Assembly (NCBI RefSeq): GCF_014212055.1
Contig: NZ_JACJVO010000013.1
Span: 1-64,000 of the forward strand
DNA from: Cohnella zeiphila
Lineage (GTDB): Bacteria; Bacillota; Bacilli; Paenibacillales; Paenibacillaceae
Direction of reading: 5' to 3'
DNA length: 64,000 bases
In this document: one piece after another, positions 7,303-18,339 of the stretch
Layout: each line of letters starts with the position of its first letter
Position numbering within the stretch: position 1 is the first letter of the stretch
Made by a program: the position numbers and the translations under genes
The notes under the pieces: generated by a model
Database searches by the model: none
The model's input: the letters and a program-made list of their open reading frames with translations, nothing else
What the model was told of the DNA's origin: nothing

Positions 7303-7842
7303 TCAGGCGCCGACGGAATGGCCGCATTCCGGGCAGAAACGAGCGTCCGGCTGCAGCGGCGCTTCGCATTCCGCGCACACCGTGCGCGCTTCCGCTTCCA
7401 CGATGACGGGCTCCGGAGCGGCGCTCTGTTCGGGCTCCTTCTCCGCTTCCGGAAGCACTTCGACGGGCAGCGGCTCGGGGAACTCGAATTTGTGGCCGCA
7501 GGACGGACAGAACTTCGTATCGTAAGGAACCGTGTGGCCGCATTCGCACTCTTTCTCGTTGCGCAGTTCGCGAATCCGATCCTCCAAGCCCACAATCTCT
7601 TTGCGCAGCCCGGAGATCGCTTCGCATTCGGGCAGAATCGACGCTTCCGCCTTGGACAGGTCCTTGGCCAGATAAGCTTCGTAGACGGCTTCCCCGATCT
7701 GGGCGTGCCGCCTCTCGATCTCTTTGCGCTTGCCGGATATTTGCGTGTGCAGCTTCGTGATCTCCACCGTCTGCTGCGCCTTTTCGGTCGCCGTCGACAC
7801 GCCTTTGCTAACCGTTTCCGTCAATTTTTTCAGAAAACTCAT
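7303..7842 (-). CDS. Coiled-coil zinc-ribbon protein
   Basis: A 179-residue protein. The ATG at 7842 has GGAGG at good spacing; upstream in-frame starts lack it. Residues 1-95 are a long helical, probably coiled-coil segment (SFLKKLTETVSKGVSTATEK onward, rich in K/E). Two zinc ribbons follow: CECGHTVPYDTKFCPSCGH (about 99-117) and CAECEAPLQPDARFCPECGH (about 156-175), separated by an acidic Pro/Glu linker. Such proteins are widespread in Bacillales, and the function is unknown; the ribbons suggest protein or nucleic-acid binding. It has its own terminator and appears monocistronic. Confidence 0.8.
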   Translation of the reverse strand: MSFLKKLTETVSKGVSTATEKAQQTVEITKLHTQISGKRKEIERRHAQIGEAVYEAYLAKDLSKAEASILPECEAISGLRKEIVGLEDRIRELRNEKECECGHTVPYDTKFCPSCGHKFEFPEPLPVEVLPEAEKEPEQSAAPEPVIVEAEARTVCAECEAPLQPDARFCPECGHSVGA

Positions 7843-7921
7843 CCAAACCGCCTCCATTCGCCACTCTATTATCCCATACGCTACAATGTTCGTCATGGTT
7901 CCGCAAGTCTTATTTTTCTCA

Positions 7922-8668
7922 TTAGACCGACCTTGAATTTTCCGCGCCCGTCCGCAACGACTTCAAGCCGCGCAGACTGGACAGGGACAAGTAAACGATC
8001 AGAATGAGCATGCCGAACAGCAGCGTGAATTTCGCGCCCCGGTGGTCCAGGCCGGCCCGGACTCCTTCGATCAGCCGGAACGGGCTGAAGACGACGTCCC
8101 AGCTGTTCAGGCGTATCATCCTTCCGAGATAGACGCCGAAGCCTCCGAGGAACGAGACGACCACGATGAACAGCCAGCCGGCGAACCGTCCCATAAAGCG
8201 CCGGACAAGCATGTGAAAGTGAAGCATGGACAAATAGCCGAGAAGCAGGCCGCACCAGGAGAACAGGAAGAAGACGACCAGGTCGTACCAGACGAGAACC
8301 GACTGTTGCTGCGCGTTCCACATATACGTAGGATTTCCGATGAGATGGATCAGGTCGGTCGTCAGGTAGGGCGCGTTCGGATACAGCAGCAGCCAGGCCC
8401 CTCCCAGCACCAGCATCGCCAGCGCCAGCGCCGGTCCCCGCATCCACCTGGCCGCGCCGACGGCGACCATCGCGACGATAAGCGGCAGCCAGGCAAGGAA
8501 CAAGTTCCATAACAGAAAATGAAAGCGGGCCGAGTCGAGATGGAAGGCGCGGACCGCCAGCATGGCGACGCACAGCACCGTCGTGCCGCACAAGACGTAG
8601 AACACGGGAGCGAACACGTCCGAATCGTCCGCCGGCGACCCCTTGAAGCGGGAATTCGTTCTGGTCAT
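7922..8668 (-). CDS. DUF1361 integral membrane protein
   Basis: A 248-residue membrane protein with about six to seven hydrophobic segments. The signature LLWNLFLAWLPL, LLYPNAPYLTTDLIHL, WYDLVVFFLFSWCG and GVYLGRMIRLNSWD is that of the DUF1361 family. Conserved polar residues (NAPY..TD, WYDL, RLNSWD) line up in the family and hint at a substrate or metal site, but no activity is known. AAGGAGGGG precedes the ATG by 5 bp. It is separated from the glycogen operon by about 100 bp. Confidence 0.85.
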   Translation of the reverse strand: MTRTNSRFKGSPADDSDVFAPVFYVLCGTTVLCVAMLAVRAFHLDSARFHFLLWNLFLAWLPLIVAMVAVGAARWMRGPALALAMLVLGGAWLLLYPNAPYLTTDLIHLIGNPTYMWNAQQQSVLVWYDLVVFFLFSWCGLLLGYLSMLHFHMLVRRFMGRFAGWLFIVVVSFLGGFGVYLGRMIRLNSWDVVFSPFRLIEGVRAGLDHRGAKFTLLFGMLILIVYLSLSSLRGLKSLRTGAENSRSV

Positions 8669-8770
8669 TCGAGCCCCTCCTTCTTGCCGAGTCCCTCATA
8701 CATACAGCGGCTGCCGGGAAAAAGTTGCGTTTCCCCAAAAAAGAGAGCGTTCCCGCTGTCTATGATTCTC

Positions 8771-10753
8771 CTATTCTACCAGAGGGGCGGAGGCGGACGC
8801 CAGTTCCCGGCGCCGGCGCAAATATTTGCACACGACGCTGACATACGTGGCGTGCGACCAGGTGAGCGGCGCGACCGAAAGCGGCGTGCCGTCGAGCGGA
8901 TGCAGCTGCTCCGGCAGATTGCCGCCTTCGAGCGTGTGGCGGGCGATCCTCTCGAGCGTCGCCCGGGGCGCCGCCAGATCCTCCGTCCGCTTGGCCGTCT
9001 CGATCTGGAAGCTCGCTCCCCACAGCGTGCAAATAATCCACGGATTGCCCGGCACGCGGGCGGCGTCGTGGCTGATCTGAAAATAGTAATCGCCGGCGTA
9101 ACGGGCGATGCCCCCGACGTCCGTCTTCACCGACAGCCCGCCGGCGATGGCTCGCATCGTGCGCGCGACACGGTCGTCGTCGGCCGGCAGCACGCCGAAC
9201 TCGAATAAGCCGAACAAGCTGCTCTCGAGCGTCATATCCTTTACCCAGACGCCGTCGCGCAGCACCAGTCCGCGCGCGAACCGGCCGCTCTCCTCGTCCC
9301 ACAAGTGAACGAGCATGCCTCGCTTCATCCGTTCCGCCGCTTTGCGATACCGGTCGCTTCGCTCGTAGTCTCCGAACAGATCGGCGAAATCGGCCGCCGC
9401 CGTCAGCCCGGCATAAACCGACGAAGCGGTGTACGTCCAGATGCCGTACCTCTCTTCCCACAGATCGTAGCTGGGAAGCGGCAAGTCGAGCGACGGCTCC
9501 ACGAAACCGCACAGAAACGAAGCCGCTTTGCGCACGAGCGTCGGATAGAGCGACTGCGGAAGCTCGATCTCTCCGTGCCGCTCGTAGTCCTTCCAGAGCG
9601 CGTGCAGCACGAGCGCCGTCTCGTCCTCCTGGATCGGAAGCCGGGGCTGACCCTGAACGTAATAGGGGTGCCAGCTCGAGCCGACCGTTCCGTCGGGGTT
9701 GTACTTGTGATACAGGTAGCCTTCCGGCGAGAGCGCCCGGTTGCAGAACTCGAAAAAAGGCGCGATCATGCTATGGTAGCCGGCTTGCGACATCGCGTCG
9801 GCGACGAGCGCTCCGTCCCGCGGCCACATATAGCTGTAATGATCGCGGTTGTACTGCAGAATGTCGCTGTCGTTGGCCGCCAGAATCGCGCCTCGTTCGT
9901 CCGTCTGCGTCCTCACGATCAGCAGGCTGTGCCGGAACAGCCGTACCACGTCCGCGGGCAGGTCGCCGAAGTCGCGGTTCGCGCGGGACAGCCAGTTGTT
10001 CCAGTAAATGACGATCCGGCTCAGCAGCTTCTCCGGCTGGCTCTCCCGGACATATTGATCAAGCCGCTTGACTTCTTCCAGATCGGGGCCGACCGACATC
10101 CAATAATAGAAAGAGCAGTCGCCGCCTCCCGGCACTTCCGCGCGCAGGCTGATCGTGCTGTCGACCGAGCCCTGGGCGATCGCGTTGCCCATCAGCTCGC
10201 CGTCCTCGGCGTCCCGCCATGTGCCTTCCGCGGAGTGGAACCGCTTGATGCCGGTGGAGTACTGGAAGATGCCTCCCTGGGGAGATTGTCCGTTGAACAT
10301 GAAGTAGGAGGAGCGCTTGTAGTGGAAAACGGTCCGGTTCGCCGGATAGAATGCCGCCGTATCCCCCACATCGTTCCCGTCGATCATCAAGTCCTGGTGG
10401 AAAAAAAGCCGGATCTCCTTCTCTTCTTCCGCCATATTGCGAACCATGACTCGCTTTAGAAAGATATTCTCCCTTTGATGGATGCCGTCGTTCATCTGCA
10501 GCTCAACGCCCAGCTCTTCGTGTCTGGCGGTCACGTTCGTCACAAGCGCGTCCTCGATGTAGTCAAGCTCGAACGTCCATCCCGGCTCGTCGAGCCAGGC
10601 GAACGTGCCGCCGCACCGGATGCCGACCCGGCACGGCTGTCCGCCGACATGGTTCAACTGCCCTACGTAGGGAAAATACAGGTCGCGGAGATAACCGTTC
10701 CGGTCCAGGTTGATCAACATTTTCCCGTTGCCGATGACCAGGTGTCGCGCCAC
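8771..10753 (-). CDS. Glycoside hydrolase family 15 protein (glucoamylase-like)
   Basis: A 660-residue GH15 enzyme, expected to release glucose from alpha-glucan or maltodextrin ends. Residues 1-250 form the beta-sandwich domain (HLVIGNGKMLINLDRNGYLRD, YFPYVGQLNHVGG), and 270-640 the (alpha/alpha)6 barrel with YMWPRDGALVADAM, IQEDETALVL, SYDLWEER (general acid Glu) and LPEQLHPLDG (candidate base Glu), ending in LTWSHATY. The start is GTG, one base after the glgA stop, so it is co-translated in the glycogen operon. No signal peptide is seen, so it should act in the cytoplasm on stored glycogen. Bacillus subtilis has glgP (phosphorylase) at this operon position instead. Confidence 0.85.
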   Translation of the reverse strand: MARHLVIGNGKMLINLDRNGYLRDLYFPYVGQLNHVGGQPCRVGIRCGGTFAWLDEPGWTFELDYIEDALVTNVTARHEELGVELQMNDGIHQRENIFLKRVMVRNMAEEEKEIRLFFHQDLMIDGNDVGDTAAFYPANRTVFHYKRSSYFMFNGQSPQGGIFQYSTGIKRFHSAEGTWRDAEDGELMGNAIAQGSVDSTISLRAEVPGGGDCSFYYWMSVGPDLEEVKRLDQYVRESQPEKLLSRIVIYWNNWLSRANRDFGDLPADVVRLFRHSLLIVRTQTDERGAILAANDSDILQYNRDHYSYMWPRDGALVADAMSQAGYHSMIAPFFEFCNRALSPEGYLYHKYNPDGTVGSSWHPYYVQGQPRLPIQEDETALVLHALWKDYERHGEIELPQSLYPTLVRKAASFLCGFVEPSLDLPLPSYDLWEERYGIWTYTASSVYAGLTAAADFADLFGDYERSDRYRKAAERMKRGMLVHLWDEESGRFARGLVLRDGVWVKDMTLESSLFGLFEFGVLPADDDRVARTMRAIAGGLSVKTDVGGIARYAGDYYFQISHDAARVPGNPWIICTLWGASFQIETAKRTEDLAAPRATLERIARHTLEGGNLPEQLHPLDGTPLSVAPLTWSHATYVSVVCKYLRRRRELASASAPLVE

Positions 10754-10754
10754 T

Positions 10755-12209
10755 TTAGCCCATTCCCCTTCCTTCGCGGACCAACCCTTGGTAGAGTTCC
10801 TCGTATTCGCGGGCCGACGAGTCCCAGCCGTAATCCCGGACGGCTCCGTTCGCCGCGATCCGCCCCCAGACCGCTTCGTCGCGATAGAAGGCCAGCGCGC
10901 GCCGGACGGTGAACAGCAGATCGTGGGCCGTCGCCGGACCGAAGCTGAACCCGTTGCCGGTTCCCGTATATTCGTTATATGCCTGCACCGTGTCCTTGAG
11001 CCCGCCGGTCTCCCGGACGACCGGCACGCTCAGGTAGCGCAGCGAGATCAGCTGGCTGAGGCCGCAAGGCTCGAAGAGCGAAGGCATGAGGAACAGGTCC
11101 GACGCCGCATAGACCCGGCGCGCCAGCCCTTCGTTGAAGCCGAACCAGACTCGCATCCGTCCCGAATACCGCTCCACGGCCTCCCGCAGCATCGCTTCGA
11201 CCCGAGGCTCGCCCGCGCCGAGGACGAACAGCTGGACGTTCTCGGCCATCAAGCCGGGCAGCGCTTCTCCGATCAGATCGAAGCCTTTCTGGCGGACGAG
11301 GCGCGAAACGATGCCGATCAGCGGCACGCCTTCGTTCTCCGGCAGCCCGAACTCGAGCTGCAGCGCCGTCTTGTTCAGCCGCTTCCGGGACAACGAATCG
11401 CGGTAACGGACGGCCAGGTGCGGGTCGGTCTCCGGATCGTAGCTCGTCAAGTCGATGCCGTTCAAGATCCCTTTTAAATCGCCCGCCCGCTCGCGAAGGA
11501 GGCCGTCCAGCTTCTCTCCGTATTCAGGCGTCTGGATCTCTCTCGCATAAGTCGGACTGACCGTCGTCAGCTTGTCGGCGTAGCGAAGACCGGCTTTCAG
11601 GCAGGACCCGTCGCCGTAGAATTCAAGCCCTCCCGGCGAGAACAGCTCGTCGCCGGCGCCCAGCACGTCCTGCAGCTTGCCGCGGGAGAATACGCCCTGA
11701 TATCCGAGATTGTGGATCGTAAACAGCGTACGGACGCCGCGAAGCGCCGGCACGTGCGAATAGCGGGTGCGCAGCAAAAGCGGCACGAGCCCGGTCTGCC
11801 AATCGTGGCAGTGCAGAATGTCCGGCAGCTCCTCGCTTTGGCAGCGGACGAGAGCTTCGAGCACCGCGAAGCTGAAGAAAGCGTACCGTTCCGCCTCTTC
11901 TTCCCCGTACCCGTACAGATAGCCCCGCTTGAAGTAATGCTCGTTGTCGACGAGCAAATAGCGGATCCCGTCCACATGCGTCTCCATTAGACCGCAATAC
12001 TGCAGGCGCCAACCGATCGAGACGTCGAAGCGCCGGAGCAGCTTGGCGCCGCGGACGATATCGTCCGGAATGGCGTCATACTTCGGCAGGACGACGGTCA
12101 CGTCGATGCCTCGCGCGGCCAAAGCCTTCGGCAGCGATCCGACGACGTCCGCCAGTCCGCCCGACTTCGCCAGGGGCGCCGCTTCCGAAGCGGCGAACCA
12201 AACCTTCAT
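10755..12209 (-). CDS. glgA: Glycogen synthase (ADP-glucose, GT5)
   Basis: A 484-residue GlgA. It transfers glucose from ADP-glucose to growing glycogen. The N-terminus has the AKSGGLADVVGSLPKAL substrate-binding motif and HCHDWQTGLVPLLLR; the C-terminal Rossmann half has IGIVSRLVRQKGFDL and the SLFEPCGLSQL EX7E motif. GGGGGAG precedes the ATG. It lies 12 bp downstream of glgD and 1 bp upstream of the GH15 gene. Length matches the family. Confidence 0.95.
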   Translation of the reverse strand: MKVWFAASEAAPLAKSGGLADVVGSLPKALAARGIDVTVVLPKYDAIPDDIVRGAKLLRRFDVSIGWRLQYCGLMETHVDGIRYLLVDNEHYFKRGYLYGYGEEEAERYAFFSFAVLEALVRCQSEELPDILHCHDWQTGLVPLLLRTRYSHVPALRGVRTLFTIHNLGYQGVFSRGKLQDVLGAGDELFSPGGLEFYGDGSCLKAGLRYADKLTTVSPTYAREIQTPEYGEKLDGLLRERAGDLKGILNGIDLTSYDPETDPHLAVRYRDSLSRKRLNKTALQLEFGLPENEGVPLIGIVSRLVRQKGFDLIGEALPGLMAENVQLFVLGAGEPRVEAMLREAVERYSGRMRVWFGFNEGLARRVYAASDLFLMPSLFEPCGLSQLISLRYLSVPVVRETGGLKDTVQAYNEYTGTGNGFSFGPATAHDLLFTVRRALAFYRDEAVWGRIAANGAVRDYGWDSSAREYEELYQGLVREGRGMG

Positions 12210-12221
12210 CGGACTCCCCCT

Positions 12222-13334
12222 TTAGATGATTTTCCGTTTGAAGGCGAGGAGCGGAAGCTCCGCCGAGCCCCGAAGCTGCTGCGAGCCCCGCACTTCCACT
12301 TCCTTGTCGAGAATGCAATTTTCCAGGGATCCGTTCTCGCCGACGATCCCGTTCTGCATGACGATGCTTCCCCGCACGACGGCTCCCTTGCGGACTTTGA
12401 CGCCGCGGAACAGGATGCTGCCGTACACCTCGCCTTCGATCTCGCACCCGTTCGCCACGAGCGAGTGCTGGACCCGGGAGCCGCTGCGGTACATCGCCGG
12501 AGGTTCATCCTTCACCTTCGTATAGATCGGGCCCGGCCGGTTAAACAGCTCGAACCAGACGTCGCGGCCGAGCAGCTCCATGCTGTGGCGGTAGTAGGAC
12601 GCCACCGTGTTCACGACTCCGAGATAGCCTTCGTGGAGGTGGGCGTACACCTTCAGCTCTCCGAGCCGGGACATGAGGGCGTGTCGGACGAAGTGGTCCT
12701 TGCCCTGGGCGAGCGACGTCTCCACGAGATCGAGCAGCAGATCCTTGCGCAGCACGTACATCTCCATCGAGACGATATCGCTCTCCAGGCGGCCGTAATG
12801 ATCCTGCATATCGACCACGCGGCCGCTCGCGCTCAGATTCACCTTGCGCGTCAGCCCGGTCTGGGCATAGGGCCACCGCTTGCAGACCACCGTGACGTCC
12901 GCTCCCCGTTCGCGATGCCGGTCGAGCACGCGTTCGAAATCCAGATTGCACACCATATGGCTGCGGGCGAGGACGACGTACTCGGGCGCGCTACGCGTGA
13001 AGTAATCCCGGTTTCGGTAGAACTGGTACAAGTCGCCTTTGCCGAAATCCGCCATATCCTCCATGGACGGAGGCAGCACGAAGAGGCCGCATTGGTTGCG
13101 GTGAAGATCCCAATGGCCTCCCGAGCCCAGGTGATCCATCAGCGAACGGAATTTCCGGTGCGCGAATACCGCCACCTTCGGAATGCCGGAATCCACCATC
13201 GAAGAGAGCACGAAGTCGATCAGCCGGTACCGTCCGCCGAACGGGACGGTCGCCAGACACCGGCTTGCGGTGAGCGCGCTCATCTCCTCCGGCTCGTGCA
13301 CCAGATTGATGACGCCCATCATGGGCAGCTTCAT
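12222..13334 (-). CDS. glgD: Glucose-1-phosphate adenylyltransferase, GlgD subunit
   Basis: A 370-residue GlgD, the accessory subunit of Firmicutes ADP-glucose pyrophosphorylase. It has [33 protein letters not shown], and LEFT-handed beta-helix repeats at the C-terminus, but lacks the catalytic AGGxGxRL nucleotide motif of GlgC, as is normal for GlgD. Its ATG overlaps the glgC stop by 4 bp (ATGA), which gives coupled, balanced production of the two subunits. Confidence 0.92.
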   Translation of the reverse strand: MKLPMMGVINLVHEPEEMSALTASRCLATVPFGGRYRLIDFVLSSMVDSGIPKVAVFAHRKFRSLMDHLGSGGHWDLHRNQCGLFVLPPSMEDMADFGKGDLYQFYRNRDYFTRSAPEYVVLARSHMVCNLDFERVLDRHRERGADVTVVCKRWPYAQTGLTRKVNLSASGRVVDMQDHYGRLESDIVSMEMYVLRKDLLLDLVETSLAQGKDHFVRHALMSRLGELKVYAHLHEGYLGVVNTVASYYRHSMELLGRDVWFELFNRPGPIYTKVKDEPPAMYRSGSRVQHSLVANGCEIEGEVYGSILFRGVKVRKGAVVRGSIVMQNGIVGENGSLENCILDKEVEVRGSQQLRGSAELPLLAFKRKII

Positions 13335-14497
13335 ATCGGCTCCACCTCCGCTTTCGCCTCTGACGCCGCGACCTCGTCGCCGCTGCCCACGACCGCGATC
13401 TCCGCGGAGCCGGGGCTGCCGATTCGGCAGCCTTCGCCGACGCGCGCTCCTTCTCCGACGATCGCGCGGACGATTCGGGCGCCGCGGCCGATGACCGCGT
13501 TCGGCATGACGACCGAGTCTTCGATGAGGCTGCCCTCCGCCGCCCGAACGCCATGGAACAGCACGGAGCGGTTCACCGTTCCTTCGATGAAGCAGCCTTC
13601 GTTGATCAGAGAGCCGCCTACGCTTGCTTCCGGGGACAAGTACTGGGCCGGCTGGTTCGGATTGACGGAATAGATTCGCCACTCCCTGTCGCTCAGGCGG
13701 AGCGCAGGTTCGTCCTCCAGCAGGTCCATGTTCGCCTGCCACAAGCTTTCGACCGTGCCTACGTCCTTCCAGTAGCCTTCGAACCGATGCGCGTACAGCC
13801 GTGCGCCTCCCCGCAGCATCCTCGGGACGACGTCCTTGCCGAAGTCGTTGGAGGATCGGCTGTCGGATTCGTCGTCTATCAACGCTTCCCGGAGAGCCGA
13901 CCAGGAGAACATGTAGACGCCCATCGAGGCGAGGTTGCTCTTCGGCTGCTTCGGCTTCTCCGCGAACTCGACGATTCGCCCCTCTTCGTCGACTTCCAGA
14001 ATGCCGAACCGGCCGGCGTCCTTCCACGGCACGGTAATGACCGCGATCGTCGCGTCCGCCCGGTTGCCCTTATGGGTGTCCAACAGCCGGCCGTAGTCCA
14101 TCTTGTAAATGTGATCGCCGGAAATGACGAGAACGTACTCCGGGTCGTACCGCTCGATAAACCCCGCGTTCTGATAGATCGCGTTCGCCGTCCCTTTGTA
14201 CCAGACGCCTCCTTTCGGGCGCACGTAAGGCGGCAGCACGTGCATGCCGCCGTCGCGGCGATCGAGCCCCCAGGGGCTCCCGATCCCCAGATATTGATTC
14301 AGCACGAGCGGCTGGTATTGAGTCAGCACGCCGACCGTCTCGATGCCGGAATTGACGCAGTTGCTGAGCGTAAAATCGATGATCCGGTACTTCCCGCCGA
14401 AATGAACGGCCGGCTTGGCCAAATCTTTGGTCAGCACGCCGAGCCGGCGCCCTTCCCCTCCCGCCAGCAGCATGGCGATGCATTCGTTGCGGCGCAT
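13331..14497 (-). CDS. glgC: Glucose-1-phosphate adenylyltransferase, GlgC subunit
   Basis: A 388-residue catalytic subunit making ADP-glucose from ATP and glucose-1-phosphate, the committed step of glycogen synthesis. Motifs include [45 protein letters not shown] and [14 protein letters not shown]. The ATG at 14497 is the family start; a much longer upstream reading frame overlapping glgB is an artefact. Spacing to glgB is 62 bp. Confidence 0.95.
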   Translation of the reverse strand: MRRNECIAMLLAGGEGRRLGVLTKDLAKPAVHFGGKYRIIDFTLSNCVNSGIETVGVLTQYQPLVLNQYLGIGSPWGLDRRDGGMHVLPPYVRPKGGVWYKGTANAIYQNAGFIERYDPEYVLVISGDHIYKMDYGRLLDTHKGNRADATIAVITVPWKDAGRFGILEVDEEGRIVEFAEKPKQPKSNLASMGVYMFSWSALREALIDDESDSRSSNDFGKDVVPRMLRGGARLYAHRFEGYWKDVGTVESLWQANMDLLEDEPALRLSDREWRIYSVNPNQPAQYLSPEASVGGSLINEGCFIEGTVNRSVLFHGVRAAEGSLIEDSVVMPNAVIGRGARIVRAIVGEGARVGEGCRIGSPGSAEIAVVGSGDEVAASEAKAEVEPI

Positions 14498-14559
14498 AGG
14501 CGCTGCTCCTTTCTTTGACCGATATTTTCGCCTGGAGCGGGAGCGGCTCCCGCTCCCGT

Positions 14560-16470
<1,911 letters not shown>

Positions 16471-16568
16471 GTCCGGGACCCCCTTCGCGATAAGATGGAA
16501 TTGAAGCCCGTGTCCCATCATACGCACGTATCCCGCTCGTTCAGAAGTGCAAATTTCCGATAAAAGCG

Positions 16569-16613
16569 GCAGCGGCGGCACAAGACCCAAAAAAGGTCTT
16601 AAACCGCCGCTGC
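16569..16613 (-). promoter_or_regulatory. Nested hairpin in the glgB upstream region
   Basis: GCAGCGGCGG (16569-16578) pairs with CCGCCGCTGC (16604-16613), enclosing a second stem AAGACC/GGTCTT. On the minus strand it is followed by CGCTTTTATC, a weak T tract, about 100 bp upstream of glgB. It could be a terminator isolating the operon or a leader attenuator. Confidence 0.45.
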
Positions 16614-16740
16614 ATGGTTAGGGGATGAGATGGAAAATATGGATCCGGACGACCATGATTCCCCTCCGTCTCATGATGCTTTTAGACTCAAAATAGAAGA
16701 AAAGGGTTGCGGTTCCGATCGTCCTTCGGGCGAAAAAAAA

Positions 16741-16768
16741 CGTCCTCGTCCGATCGGGACGAGGAACG
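16741..16768 (-). terminator. Rho-independent terminator of the ArsR-SRPBCC-VOC operon
   Basis: CGTCCTCGTCC GATC GGGACGAGGAACG stem with a run of eight T residues on the minus strand. It lies 18 bp past the VOC gene stop. The remaining bases 16614-16740 hold nothing recognisable. Confidence 0.88.
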
Positions 16769-16785
16769 TCGGCTTGCGCAGCCGG

Positions 16786-17262
16786 TTATTTCTCATAAGC
16801 CTGCTTTAAAGCCCGGATATCGATTTTATCCATTTGCAGCATGGCTTGCGTGACCCGTCCCGCTTTCCCGGCATCCTTGTCTGCCAACAGCTCGCCTAGA
16901 ATGGCGGGAACGATCTGCCAGGACAAGCCGAATTTGTCTTTCAGCCAGCCGCACCGCCCGGGTTCTCCTCCGTCCGCGGTGAGCTTCTCCCACAGATCGT
17001 CTACCTCCTCCTGCGTCTCGCAGTTGACATAGAACGAGACAGCCTCGTTGAACTTGAAGTGCGGGCCCGCATTCAACGCCATGAACCGCTGCCCCTCCAG
17101 CTCGAAGGTCGCCGACATAAGCGTTCCTTTCGGAAACGGCGCTCCCTCGCCGTAACGGGAAACGTTCGACGTCTTCGCATTTTTGAAGATCGAGCCGTAA
17201 AATTGGATCGCTTCTTCCGCGTTATCGTTGAACCAAAGGAAAGGCGTAATTTTGTTCGACAT
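16786..17262 (-). CDS. VOC-family protein (PhnB-like, 3-demethylubiquinone-type domain)
   Basis: A 158-residue protein of the vicinal-oxygen-chelate superfamily. ITPFLWFNDNAEEAIQFYGSIF, SATFELEGQRFMALNAGPHF and CGWLKDKFGLSWQIVPAIL are the PhnB-like signature. The catalytic reaction is unknown in most members; binding of a small ligand or metal is likely. It ends an operon behind an ArsR regulator and an SRPBCC protein, a common Bacillales arrangement thought to sense or process small hydrophobic compounds. AGGAGGG precedes the ATG. Confidence 0.85.
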   Translation of the reverse strand: MSNKITPFLWFNDNAEEAIQFYGSIFKNAKTSNVSRYGEGAPFPKGTLMSATFELEGQRFMALNAGPHFKFNEAVSFYVNCETQEEVDDLWEKLTADGGEPGRCGWLKDKFGLSWQIVPAILGELLADKDAGKAGRVTQAMLQMDKIDIRALKQAYEK

Positions 17263-17298
17263 GGGAATTCGACTCCCTCCTGTTTCGTTTAACTTCCC

Positions 17299-17805
17299 TT
17301 ATCGAGACAGCGGACCGATGCTGACGGCGAACTTGTCGAGCGACTGGTTCATGCCCATCACGGCAAATTTGGACATCTGGCCCAGCGTCCAATCGAACTC
17401 GGTAATCGTCAACTCCGTCGTGTCGTCGGTCAGGGCTTTGAATTCGATGACGAATCTGACCTCTTGGGGAAAATCCGGAGGCATTCCCGCATCCGCCGGA
17501 TCGATCGGATTGCCTTCCGCGTCGGACAAGCTTTGCGTAAATTCAAGGCGTTCGCCCGGCACGATCTTCGTATAGACGCCGGTGTTGTAGAAGATTCCGC
17601 CCCCCTGCTCCGGCGGCGCCTTCATGCAGAACAAATACTTCCCGCCTTCGCGAAGATCGATTTGGCAGCTCTGCGAGGTGTAGTTCGCGGGTCCCCACCA
17701 AAGAGGCACCAGCTTCGGATCCGTCCAGCCTTTCCATACCCACTCGACCGGGATATCGAGGACTCGGGTGATGACAAGGTCTTGCTTGTTCGAATTCAGG
17801 CTCAT
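17299..17805 (-). CDS. SRPBCC/AHSA1-family protein
   Basis: A 168-residue START/Bet v1-fold protein. LVITRVLDIPVEWVWKGWTDPK, LVPLWWGP, DLREGGKYLFCMKAP and GVYTKIVPGERLEFTQSL are typical AHSA1 (Activator of Hsp90-like) features, which bind hydrophobic ligands. Its start overlaps the ArsR stop by 4 bp, indicating translational coupling. The substrate is unknown. Confidence 0.88.
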   Translation of the reverse strand: MSLNSNKQDLVITRVLDIPVEWVWKGWTDPKLVPLWWGPANYTSQSCQIDLREGGKYLFCMKAPPEQGGGIFYNTGVYTKIVPGERLEFTQSLSDAEGNPIDPADAGMPPDFPQEVRFVIEFKALTDDTTELTITEFDWTLGQMSKFAVMGMNQSLDKFAVSIGPLSR

Positions 17806-18155
17806 GGGGATTCCTCCGGATCGGTTGGTTTTTGGGCGGCTTTCGCCATCTCCGCCTTCACGACGGCTTCGAACTTATCCAAGCGCTTGCTCCATCGCTG
17901 TCTCATGCTCTTGGACCATTCCTCGAACTCGGCCACGGTATCGGTGTTGATCCTGTAGATGCGTTGCTGCGCCTTCTTTTCCACTTGGATCAAATTCGCC
18001 TCGAGCAAGATCTTCAGATGTTGGGAGATGGCCTGCGGACTGACCTGAAACTGACCGTGGATCTGGGATGCGGAGAACTCTTCATGGTCGGCAAGCATCT
18101 CCAGAATGCGGCGGCGCGTCGGATCTGCCAATGCGGAAAAGATATCGTTAGGCAT
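17802..18155 (-). CDS. ArsR-family regulator of the SRPBCC-VOC operon
   Basis: A 117-residue winged-helix repressor. IFSALADPTRRRILEMLADH, FSASQIHGQFQVSPQAISQHLKIL and YRINTDTVAEFEEWSKSM are the usual features of ArsR members paired with AHSA1 proteins. No cysteine pair for metal sensing is visible, so the signal is more likely an organic molecule. An AAAGTA/TACTTT palindrome overlapping its own promoter suggests autoregulation. Confidence 0.88.
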   Translation of the reverse strand: MPNDIFSALADPTRRRILEMLADHEEFSASQIHGQFQVSPQAISQHLKILLEANLIQVEKKAQQRIYRINTDTVAEFEEWSKSMRQRWSKRLDKFEAVVKAEMAKAAQKPTDPEESP

Positions 18156-18201
18156 ACAGCTTTCTTTTGTCCTCCTTTCGCGTTCCTTCCATTTCTCGTT
18201 T

Positions 18202-18236
18202 ATAATAAACCATCATCTTTATAAAGTAAATACTTT
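18202..18236 (-). promoter_or_regulatory. Promoter and operator of the ArsR operon
   Basis: On the minus strand, TTTACT (-35, 18225-18230), a 17-bp spacer and TATTAT (-10, 18202-18207) form a promoter. The palindrome AAAGTA AA TACTTT (18223-18236) overlaps the -35, a usual place for an ArsR repressor site. Confidence 0.6.
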
Positions 18237-18290
18237 AATAAAATGTTCGTTGGATTGAAGGCATCTCCGCTTGGAGTCAAAAGAAAAAAA

Positions 18291-18317
18291 CCGCAGCGGA
18301 CGCATGTCCGACTGCGG
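18291..18317 (-). terminator. Rho-independent terminator of araA
   Basis: CCGCAGCGGAC/GTCCGACTGCGG hairpin with seven T residues on the minus strand, 23 bp past the araA stop. Confidence 0.88.
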
Positions 18318-18339
18318 GATAGGTAAAGCAAATGTGCCG

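Noticed and set aside
16620..16740. A short plus-strand frame beginning ATGGAAAATATGGATC
   Set aside because: No ribosome site of note, no recognisable protein, and it runs into the terminator of the convergent operon.
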